From positions 19,386,219-19,450,218 of the forward strand of contig NC_088315.1 in assembly GCF_910592395.1 (NCBI RefSeq): a stretch of DNA of 64,000 nt. Direction: 5' to 3'. The position numbers and the translations under genes were made by a program. The stretch is from Lineus longissimus (taxonomy: Eukaryota > Nemertea > Pilidiophora > Heteronemertea > Lineidae). Shown in pieces: positions 44,701 through 56,700 of the stretch. Within the stretch, counting starts at the first letter, position 1. Each line of letters starts with the position of its first letter. Under the pieces are notes generated by a model, which worked only from the letters and a program-made list of their open reading frames with translations, was not told where the DNA came from and ran no database searches.

Positions 44701-47700
44701 ATATCAAATGAAAAGAAGGAAATTCAAAAGTGTGTCATCTCTTGTATGTTTTTCTAGTTTTTCACTTATATTTCTTATATTTCATTAAAGTACAAATTCA
44801 TGACCTTTGGCTCATATCTAAACAACATTGTCTGTTACTCACTGAATTAATAGCATTTTATTTGAGCTCAATCTCTACTTACCAATTCCTTCCGTCCTGC
44901 TTTATTTACGCCTCTGAACATAAACGGCAGCTTGGTTTCGTTCATGCCGGCCAACACCAACAGATGAAACGTCTTGTAGCGCTGTGTCAAGGTTGCTGAG
45001 CGAATGACCGCACTCTCGTTGTACTTCCCCCAGTCGATGGAACCATTTCCGTAAACCGCGGTCAGATTGAAGTACATGATGGTCTCACCTACGGGTAGAA
45101 GAAGAAAAGGAAGAATAAATTGAGTTATCTATATGTAGTATACGCAAGGTTAAGCTCATGATAGAACTAACAATTGTACAGCACCTTCGAACTATTATTA
45201 ATAGGTCACACCATTCATAATTACTGGTTGTCCAGCCAAATAGAAGTGCAGTCATACACAATGCGGTAGTGCAGTTACCATGAATGCAACTTGGCATATA
45301 ATGTATTTGCAAGAGTTGTAGGCCTACAAGTTCTTGCAAGTTCTTTCTCACTCTTCAGAGCAGTTATGATGAATTTCAATGATCTAGAAAACAACCGTTT
45401 TTTCGGGATTACTGGATCAATGACAATATAATCTTATCTCAAATTCTGTGGACTTCCACATGATGAAATATCACTGATTACTGATATTATGACACTATCT
45501 AATATAAAGATATGAATATCGTCAAAATCCAAAGAGTCACTTGGTGGAAGCAGGCCACACCAGTTCATGATTAGTAAACAAATGTTTACTATATATGTCA
45601 ATATTATCTGAAAATTAGGCCAGATAGTTTGTAATAATTGATCAGGATCCCGGGACTTTGTATGACCTATTTGCAATCCTGTGCATTCCTTCATTCATTC
45701 GCTCGTTAAAATTGCTTTTTAAAACACTATATAGTTTTGGCAGCAACTATATTCTTGGGGACTTATTTGAACCTGGCAGTAGCAGCCCTTGGGGAGGAGC
45801 TCTGGCCACCTGGAACCTGCAGCAAGGACCAGCTTTTCGTTGACCAGAACAAATCATGACAGACGACTGCATTTGTCACCAGGATTGTCCATATAAGATT
45901 GAGGATGCAGAAGAGGAAGAAGAAGAAAACGCTGTCAGGGTGATGATGTATCGAAGCGACATGAAATTTGACAGAACAGATGAGAAAGGAGGCGTCCAAG
46001 ATGATACCAAGGTAGGCGAAGGACAGTCATTGCTTTCAATACATGAACCTCGGCACACCCTGTACATCAAAGTGTGGGCTCTTCTAATCAAGGTACAGGC
46101 TTTTTTAGCTCAGCTGCCAACGTCAGCGGAGCTAGTACAATAGTTATTCGAATGGTGTCCGTCCTTTCATCCATCCATCCTTCCATCCATCTGTGGACAA
46201 AATTGGGCATTTTGTAACTGTTAGACCTAGGCACTTCAAATCTGAACAGCACAAGATATGCTTATTGAGATATGATATTGGTTTAATATGCCAAAAATCA
46301 TCAATAATTTTAAAATTTTGTTTTTGGACTTGTGCACCTTCGGACTCGTGCACTTTCGGACTCGTGCACCTTCGGACTCGTGCACCTTCGGACTTATGGA
46401 CCAGTGATCTTTGAATTTCGCGGTTCGAGGCAACACGTGTGCAGCCTGAGCAACCAATCTTGACACTAAAGTCGCCTCTGGTACAGGCTAGTTGCCACCA
46501 ACTTGAAATGCAGTACCGCGGATATAGAAAGGGAAAGACTAATTTGATTTGTAAAAAGGCTAACGCATCACTACTAAGGCCGCAAAGAATGATTGCTGCC
46601 CTACGCTGCATTTATAGTTCTCAATAAAATCACCATGCCCCAGAAAGAGTTAACTTTTATTTATAAAGATCATGATATTTTGTTATTAATTTATAAAATA
46701 AAACGTTTATGTGATAAATAGTTGCACTAATTCGGCCTGAATAAGACTTACAGAATCTCAGGATGCCGATATCAGAAATGGCGGCAATTCATCAATTTTT
46801 TAAATCAGTGTCAGAAATTCGGCACTGTGTGGAGTTTGCCAAGAAACGTAGACGACATCCATTTTGTTGATTGTGAAGTGATGATTTGAAGGAATAAAAT
46901 CACATGGAATCAATGTATAAATCGATCAAACGGTCAACAAACCAGGTGAGATGTCTTGATTAGATTCTTGTGATTGGTTTAAGGTTATCAGTTTTTTTTC
47001 ATTCTCGATAGTTTCTCAAAATTTTGACCGTGATTGGAAGGTGGTTCGGCTTGCATGGCTTGGAATGGATTGGAATAGGCTATAGGCTATTGGTTGGTGC
47101 AAAGCGCAGTTGTGATACTGATTAAACTACCCAACGAATCTCTGCGTGGGGTTCGATTATAACTGAAGAACAATAAAAAGACAACTTTTAGCAGATTTTG
47201 TCAGAAATTATGCGATATCCATTCCATTTGACGTTCCCAAAGATTTGAGAATCTGGTTAAAAAATGGCGGATTGCCTGAGTCAAGCGTATTCAGGCCGGA
47301 ACCTTTCGTCAAAATGTGTGCTCTAAACACATTTTAATGGCTTAAATTTACCCAGTCTCTACTCATGGGGTAAACTTTCACTGAGAATAATTACTTTAAC
47401 TTCGTTATATATGTCATGAGTGCTGATATCAACGATTTTTTAGATCGTTTTTCTGAGTGTGAAGTCACCGCTGTAGAAATGTACAAATTCAAATTCAAAT
47501 TAGTTTATTAATCAAAAGGCCCGGAGGGCAAAGGTACACATGGTACAATAGAAATACAATGATTTTGATTGAAAGTACATAAGACATACAAAGGATACAT
47601 GACAAAAGTAACAATATAAAGTCTACTACCGGGGTCAAACCTGGAGTAGATACTAGTAGGTGGGAGAGAGGAGGTCCTTATTTTATGCGATCAGAAAAGC

Positions 47701-50700
47701 ATTTCTGTAAAAATGATGATAGCTTCTGACAAATTCCAGGGTCCTCATTTGAAAGAAGCCAGATAAACTTATTTCCTGGTGAGAGACCTGAAAAGTTGAT
47801 GTTGTTCTCATTGATAACTGAGAAAAAATCGTTCCTTGAAGCATCATATTTTGGGCAGGCAGTTAGAAAGTGAACCTCGTCTTCTATTGAAGTCCCATCA
47901 CAAGAACACACCCTCTCTTCAACTTTAAGTTTTTTGTATCTACCTCTTTCAATGGCTAGATCAGTAAACGCATGTAGGCCTATAGACAATGATAGATACA
48001 CGCACAGTAGAGTGAGTGTAGAAAATGTACACACGAATGTACACAAACCTGCTAAATTATCATCTGGGGTCGCCTACTGTGAATCTATATTTCCTGTCAT
48101 TTTGGTTAAAAATTACAATCCCCAATCAGAAATGACATAGTTTGATCGCATTCAACTATGAATCCATTCATTGAACAGTGGCGCTGCCTTAATCAACCTT
48201 ACCGTAATACCGATGACCTTTTTTGGGCCATGAATGGGGCCGGGGGGATTGTCAAGACAAGTCGTTCCAATAGCGTCTAATTAGTTGTTGGTCTTATAGT
48301 TATATTATAAAACTTTGTCAGCAAATTTAAAATATTTTCTCATCATGTTTTACAGGGATGATCGATAGCTGCTTTTCAACGTTTTTGATGACCACATCAC
48401 AGATGACCGAGAGAGGAGCTGTGCTACACTCATACCCGAGGAACCGAAGGAACACCTTGCACCTCCCATCCAACATCTGTGCTCACCCGTGCTGTAATCA
48501 GAAGATTCTAATATTTCATTGATTCTTTTCTCCTGTAAAACTTAACTCAAAATAGATTAAATAAAGAAAACAATATGTCTGTGGCAGTTGGTTTACAAAA
48601 AATATCAGTGTATCTATTTTTACTCGCTATCAATGTTGGGTAAAAAATCGTACCCCTTGGATTGGTGCTTGACTGGTTGGTAGTGGTCTTCGAGCTTGAT
48701 TGGACCATGTTCAGTCAGTGGACTAATTTGTCACAACCAACCTACACTTCAATCAAAGGAATTGATGTAAAAGTCCAGACTGTTTCTGGTGGTGACCACT
48801 CATCTACTTGGTTTGTCTCAATCTGCAGTTCAAACACAGGTCCAGACTGTCTTTACTGCTTGCTCCAAGGTTGTGGCCATGCATCTACTGGGCTGGTTTG
48901 TCTGAACCTTCACTTCAAACACTTTGATTTTAAGGTCCAGACTGCCTTTACTGCTTGCCCCAAGGACGGTTGTGATCATGCATGCATCGACTGGATTGGT
49001 TTTTCACGACCTGTACTTCAAAGGAATTGATACAACGGTCAATACTGCATTTACTAGTTGTCCTAGGTCGTGACCATGCATCTAGTGGACTGGTTTGTCT
49101 CAAGTTGAACTTCCAACGGATTTGATATAAAGGTCCAGATTGCAGTTGCTGGTCGTGTCCTGGATTGTGACCATGCATCTGCCGGGTTGTGACTGTCGAA
49201 GGAACCATCGCAACTAAACACCTCAAGAAAAGTAAGTCCCCCCTTAAAATTGGTCAGAATTTCTGAAGTATCGACGACGATGCAATGAAAATGGCAGGAC
49301 ATCATCATACCAACATTAGGCATAATGGGTGAGAAGGACAAGGGCCTACCTATTGGTATGCATGGATGGGACCACATTGATCCCGATCATTTTGTATTTA
49401 GACAAGAATTATTTAAACGACATTTGGATTCACTCCGATTGCATGTAGCTTTTTCCTGTTGTCTAAATGGCCCTATATGCGGCATGCAACATCAGGTGTA
49501 CAGCCTGGCTCAATAATATCAATGCCTGTCACTAACACTCTTCCCAAAGTTTAAAATCAGCTGAGCGCCAGGCCCTTGAGCCTCTTGTTTATTGTGACAA
49601 AGGCAGTTTCTGCCACAATTTCAAAATTTTGCCATTCTTATGGTTTTCAAGCCATTTAGGGTAAGATTCGAGTCTTCAGGCCTTGAATTTAGAGTTTATT
49701 GGTGTTCCAATTTTAGAGTTATCGATTCTTTATACAAGACTATCTTAAGACACTTTTTGCTTTTTTTGGCAGAGTAGACCGGAGGCCTCCTTGGTTCAAG
49801 CAATACGTCAACACGATGAACCCACGATAAAATCTCTACTCGATCACGGCACAGACCCACACAAAAAGGACCCAGACATCTCCAACCTCAGTCCATTTGA
49901 ATATGCAGTTCTGGAACACACCACTAGGTGGCAGACGCAGATGAAAATACTCCGTCTGCTCCTTGATCATGAAAAAATAATTCCGGAAGACGAGCATTTG
50001 CATGTCATCCTACAGGCGGCCATTTTTGTTGGAGACGAAGATAAAGTCAGACGTTATCTCGATTTGGGAGCAGACGTTAATCGTACTGATCCAAGAATTG
50101 GCGGGCTGCCACCATTGGGCAGTGCTATACTCGCCGATTACAACAAAAATCATCCAAAAATCGCCGAAATTTTGCTGCGGCATGGTGCGTTAGTTAACCC
50201 ACATCAAAACAGCGCAGACCACTTAGACACGGATCTGGGACAATTCCAAGAATATCAGTTCAGTCGGTGCTGGAGTTCACACCTCAAAGGACTTGTTACA
50301 CGGCCAACTTGTCGCCTCATCGAGGCAGGAGGACGTGCGAGAAGTTTTGATGGAAAGTTGGTGAAATTATTAACATACATGCATCCAACTGGTGGAAATT
50401 TGATTTTTAGCGACACCTCAAATATAGTCAAGGCGTTAGTTCTTTCCGGGACTTTATCACGGGGAGAAATTAAGGAGTTATACGACGCGTGTAAAATAAC
50501 AACGACGTACAAATCCGCTGAAGGATTTCTGCGAAACTTTTTGACCAGTGGTGCAACTCTGATGGAGCTTTGCCGCATTAAACTCCGGGAAGAAATCGCC
50601 CCGCCATTGTTTGTGAACGTCTTGTCACCTGATCTGTGCCTACCACCTGATCTGAGAAAGTACCTCGTCGATCTAACTAGTTAGGTAGAACGTTTTACCA

Positions 50701-53700
50701 GTTTAGTTTTTCAAGAAGTATCAAGGATTACATTATAGGCCACAAGATTTATGGGAATGAGCCACTGAAAGTATGTTCAGGAGGTCGAATTTAAAACTTT
50801 AGAAAATTGAACTTAAATTGAGACAAATGTGAATAGTTGTGTCATTGGGAAGCACTTTTCAGAAAGAGAAGACAACACGTATCTTCTTCACGGAGCAACC
50901 TGAAGAGAAATTGTCAACACTGCGGTGTTGCCAAACAGATCTGCAAGGGGGAGCAGTCTCTGTTCAGGGCACCTTAGGAGGTCGATTTATGTACCAGAAA
51001 AACAAGAGGCCAGGTGAAACAAGGGTGAACCAATCACATCTTGTGAGATCCATGACATCATTGAGACGTTATTTGCTGGCTCTGTTAGCTTTTACCGCAC
51101 GTTGTGTGACGTCATTCACGTCATCAACTGCTGATGCTGTTTTAACAATGTTCACATGAGCCGTGAAAAGATACACGCCTCACTCTGTAATCTACAGGGT
51201 GTCATGAAAAGTCAGCATCCTCATTCATCACTCACCTTTCGGGGCGATATACTGATGTTCTCCTGGAGTAATATCAATCTTATGTATCTGGTGGAAGTTT
51301 TTATCACCGCAGTCGCCAGCGTCAAAACCACACGCCTTCACGTTGCACGCCTGGTCACAGAAACGATCGGCTATCCAGCTATTGGCACAGCCAGTAGCAC
51401 AATACACTGAAAAGCGAACCAAATTGGTGTTTACAGTATGTGTATATTTGTATGCACAATGACAATGCTGAAATACAATGCTCAAATTCAATTACAAATT
51501 TCAAATTTTTAACAAACGGCTTAGGCCTTTAAAGTGAAGAAGGAACCGGGAGTGTAATTTATTTTCAACTAATTATCATAAACCATGGTAGAGTTACAAA
51601 AAACTAATTTCGTTTCAAACTTACTTTTTTCCGATGTGTGGGCCCAATTTTGTGCGAAGTTCTGACTGAGTGCGCCGCCGCCGATCTGCATCTGGTTCGA
51701 CCCGCCCGCAGCACAGTCACCGCCGTCCCATTCACATTCCGTGTTGTTACACGCCTTGTCGCAGTAGCCATCTTTAATCCACGTCGACGGGCAGCCTTCG
51801 CGGCAGTTTGGGACGGGCCATGTGAGGTAGATCTAAAGGATGGAAACCAGCATATGTGACTCGTAATAGCAAAATGAGGTACATGTTGCACAGAAGATGA
51901 ACCAAAGTGACACCAGGAGATAATGCCATAAACTGATGTGCTCAGATTTTTACGAAAGGTAGACAACTTTGAAGTAAACAACCAGTCCGTCTCAACCTGC
52001 CAAGCTCCGAGCAACATGGGCTTGGTTTTGTTGTAACGGGTTACATATGTGACCACCTCAGGCTAATTGACAACATGTGATTACATAACTCAATATAATC
52101 ACGGCCTGATGAGTGAAGCAATGCACACCAACCTTCTGTCCGCGAGCTTGTGTGTAGAAGTCATCAGGCCACACCTCTTTACCAAACATGACATCATCGT
52201 TCATGTAGATGAACTTATCGGAGAGGCCCGGGATCCGATGGAGGTGACTCTCTATCGCAGGCGACGCAAAGTTAGGGAGGTGACTCTTATTGACAAAGAT
52301 ATCCTGTAAAGGTTCAGAAAAATTCAGGAGGTGAGTGGTTGATCAGATGTGTCCACTACGGTTAGGCACCAATTGTGTTGATTGGACTACTGAGTCCCTT
52401 TTGGCCAGTGGCAGAGTCCATAGCAAGCTACTCTTGTTTCTCACTTGTTGGGGACTTTGCTTCCACTGACAAAGACACCGGGTACCAGGACCCTCAGTTT
52501 CACATACGGTCTACACCTGGTGTGGGCAAGGGGTACAGTACTCAATGAAACGGCCAGGGGCCATTGTGCTCACCGTATACATCTTTTAGTAGGCAGGATC
52601 ATGCTTAGTTTAGAGGTGAATATGGTGAACACAATCAGGCATGAAGACTTTTTTTAGATGTGTATTGATGTCAAGTAATAAGACAGGGCAGTATATACAA
52701 GTTTATGATCCAACCAATAATTGTCTATGACATCAACAAGATCAATATCGGGTGATTGCTAAGAGTCCCTGCAATAAAAAATTCATCGAAAAAAAGTCAT
52801 TAATAAGCAAGATATTGCACGTCTTACTTTTTCAGTTTTGACCCCCTGGTGGCCAAATCAAGAATCAGATGAGGCCAAAATTCGGTGTCAGAGATTATCT
52901 GATGTAGGGGGTTACATGTACCAACTTTCAAGTTCATAGCTTCAGCAGTTAAGAAATGTGCCATAGTTACACTCTAATGGCCAATTTACGCCATTTGACC
53001 TCTGTGACCTAGAAAAGGAGGTCAAATCCAAAAATCGTAGGACATGTGGTGTATCCTTGCTAGAAGTCCCTGCCATAAAAATTTTATCGAAAACAATTCA
53101 CTCAAATAAGCAAGATATTGCACTTCTTCCTTTTTCCATTATGGCCCCCTGGTGGCCGAATAAAGAATCAGATCAGGCCAAAATTCGGCATCAAAGGTTA
53201 TCTGATGTAGGGGGTTATATGCACCAAGTTTCAAGTTCATAGCTTTACTGGTTAAGAAACGTGCCATAGTTTACACTCCAATGGCCAATTTACGCCATAT
53301 GACCTCTGTGACCTTGAAAAGTAGGTCAAATTGAAAACCCGTAAGACATGTGATGTATTCTTCCTAAGAGTACCTACCATAAAAATTTTATCGAAAACAA
53401 GTCACTTATAAGCGAGATATCACACTTTTTAGATATCCACTTTTGGCCCCCTGGTGGCAAAGTTATGAATCAGATCAAACTGAAATTCAGCACCAGAGGC
53501 TATGTGATATAGGGGGTTATATGTACCAAGTTTCAAGTTCATAGCTTTAGTGGTTAAGAAACGTGCCATAGTTTACACTCTAACGGCCAATTTCGCCATA
53601 TGACCTCTGTGAACTTGAAAAGTAGGTCAAATTAAAAACCCGTATGATATAAGATGTATATTTGCTATGAGTACCTACAACACAAGTTTCATCGAAAACA

Positions 53701-56700
53701 AGTCACTAATAAGCGAGATATCACACTTTTTAGATATCGACATTTGGCCCCCTGGTGGCCAAGTTGAGAATCAGATCGGACCGAAATTCAGTGTCAGAGG
53801 TCACCTGACCTAGGGGGTGCTGTGTACAAAGTTTTAAGTTCATAGCCCTAGCGGTTAAGAAACGTGCCACTGTTTTTTAAATAGGATACGACGACGGACG
53901 ATGACGACGGACGACGGACACTGCGGTATTACATAAGACTCCCCTACAGTGAGCCAAAAATCAAGAAAATGTAAGATACAAGTCAGAAAAGACAAAAGGG
54001 AAAAGATAAAAAATAATAAAATAAAAAAATATTTTTGGCCGTCCCTGACCGGGGTTTGAACTCACGACCTTTGGATTGCCACAACACGAAAAACACAAAA
54101 CATGCAATTTCGGCCATATCTGTGTCTGCGTTGTGACCTCTGTGACCTCGACAAGAAGGTCAAATTATAAACCCATATGATATATGATGTATCCTTGCTA
54201 TGAGTACCTACCACAAAAGTTTTATCGAAAACAAGTCATCAATAAGCGAGATATCACACTTTTTAGATATCCACATTCGACCCCCTGGTGGCCAAATTGA
54301 GAATCAGATCGGACCGATATTCAGCACAGGAGGTTATCTGATATAGGGGGTTATATGTACCAAGTTTCAAGTTCATAGCTGTGGCGGTTGAGAAACGTGC
54401 CATAGTTACACTGAAACAGCCAATTTATGCCATTTGACCTCTGCAACCTTGAAAAGTACGTCAAATTAAAAACCCGTACGATATATGATGTATCCTTGCT
54501 ATGAGTACCCACCACGAAAGTTTTATTGAAAACAAGTTATTGATAAGCGAATTATCACACTTTTTAGGTATCCACATTCGGCCCCCTGGTGGCCAAGTTG
54601 AGAATCAGATCAGACCGAAATTCAGCACCAGAGGTTATCTGGTATAGGGGGTTATATGTATTAAGTTTCAAGTTCATAGCTGTGGAGGTTCAAAAACGTG
54701 CCATAGTTACACTGAAACAGCCAATTTACGCCATTTGACCTCTGTGACCTTGAAAAGTAGGTCAAATTAAAGACCCGTATGATATATGATGTATCCTTGC
54801 TATGAGTACCTACCACAAAAATTTTATTCCAAACAAGTCATTAATAAGCGAGATATCACACTTTTTAGATATCTACATTCGGCCCCCTGGTGGCCAAATT
54901 AAGAATCAGATCGGACCGAAATTTAGTGTCACAGGTCATCTGACCAAGGGAGTCCTGTGTACAAAGTTACAAGTTCATAGGCTTAGCGGTTAAGAAACGT
55001 GCCACTGTTTTTGAAACAGGATACGACGACGACGACGACGGACGACGACAGACGACGACGGACGACGGACACTGCGGTATTGTAAAGACTCCCCTACGGT
55101 GAGCCAAAAATCCTGCGGTAGCGAAAGGTTAAACAGTATTTCAAATCATACTTACGTTATGAGTGACTAGAGTGAGGCGAGGGTGGTCCAGGTTCAACCA
55201 CGACGGGATCTGCCCGTTCGTCACAATGAAGATATGGCGCACCCAGGGAGCATTTTTTTCAATCGACCGCAGCGAATAACGAAGCTCCTGAAATGAATAG
55301 AATAATCGGTGATTCTCCCTTGAAAGGGGTGGTGAAGGGACGAGATCGTTTTCATCTGGTGCTGATCTAAGATTCAAAGTCATCAAGGGTAAAATAGTCT
55401 ACTTACCTCGTTATCAGCAAATCTATGAGCAGCATATTCTTCCGATAAAGCGTCCTGGAAAACAAAACAAAAACTGTTATGGCACACATTGCAATGGAGT
55501 TAACCCTGTGGGACTAACTAGCGATGATAGCTGATGCTTTTCCACGATCTCCATGAGAATATTTTAGACAGTGGGTGTCGGCAAAAGTCACTGAAATCAA
55601 AGAACAAGCACAACTGTCCCACTTTTTGAGAGTCTAGGTCCAAGGCTTCAGTTCTGAAATTTCTCCAAGTAAATAAGTAAGAAATCTGGTACCACATTGG
55701 AGATCTATATAACTGGTAACTGAACGCAATCATTCCCTTTTTGTCAACAGTTTAATGGTATTTATCGTGAAACTTTTGCAGAGCTAGTGCCACCTATGGA
55801 GAGGGGAGGAAACAACTCACCACGTTCAGATCCCACACTATGTTAGCAGCATTCATTGAGGGCTCTTTACCACCGATCGTCAGATTGCCGTCCTAGAAAA
55901 GAAAGTAGACAATTAACTTATTCTTTTTCTTCTTCTGCGTTCAGCTGGTTAAACTTTCTTATTGTTTGTTCTTACATTTTTTCTTAGGATGGCCACATAT
56001 CTCTGTTTGAATTAACTACTGGCATTGGGTGAAGCCAATCGTTGCTTTTTAACAAAATTACTGATAAAAACAGGTCGCTTTTTAAGGGCAACCAATTGTT
56101 TGGTGCTGTTGACTTAGTTCTTTTCATAAAAGTAGTCATGAGATCTGAACCTACCTGCAGCAAGCTTTCAAAGTCGGCCTTATTTGGGACATGTAGCACA
56201 GCCACACCCTGCTGTTCGTTAATCTCAATCTGAAACAAACAAGTGAGAAATGTTACTAAAGTTACTAAACCAACCTTCCAGTGTTCTCCACGAGGCCATC
56301 TGTCAGGGCGGCTCATCCTACCTTGGCAGCTTAGCTCCCTTCCTGGGAAGAGCCACCCTACCTTGCTCTAGATGTTGTAAAGGGTTTCTATAGGGCCACC
56401 CTACCTTAAGTTGCTGGCCAACCAACCTTGTGTTGCACTCTGGCAAACCTTCATTAATATCGAGGGTGCCAACATACCGTGAGAAAACCACATGGAGAAC
56501 CCCGACCTTCTGCTGCATTACATGTAATCTTTGCTAAAAACAAACAACTGGCACCTAGGAAAAGCGGGGAGCCCCAATTTTGAAACAAAAACTGCCAAAA
56601 CGAATTTGTAATTGCAACACTGTCGAATATGCGTACCACTTCTTTAGGGGTGACATCACCCAGGCACTGACCTTGGTAATTGATTTCTTGTACTTCTCCG

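Noticed and set aside
45085-45351. 88-codon minus-strand open frame adjoining a GNPTAB exon
   Set aside because: It runs through the GNPTAB acceptor at 45088 into intron; the exon is read in another frame, and the following exon at 51236 joins perfectly in phase.
48357-48560. Possible terminal exon (TTTTTACAG, open frame, ATTAAATAAAG polyadenylation-like signal)
   Set aside because: Joined to the upstream exon at 45856-46011 it hits a stop after one codon, while the ankyrin exon at 49773 joins in phase without a stop. It could be an alternative 3' end but is not supported.
52750-55113. CRISPR-like array
   Set aside because: Repeats are ~301 bp head-to-tail with no unique spacers, in an animal intron; this is a tandem repeat, not CRISPR.
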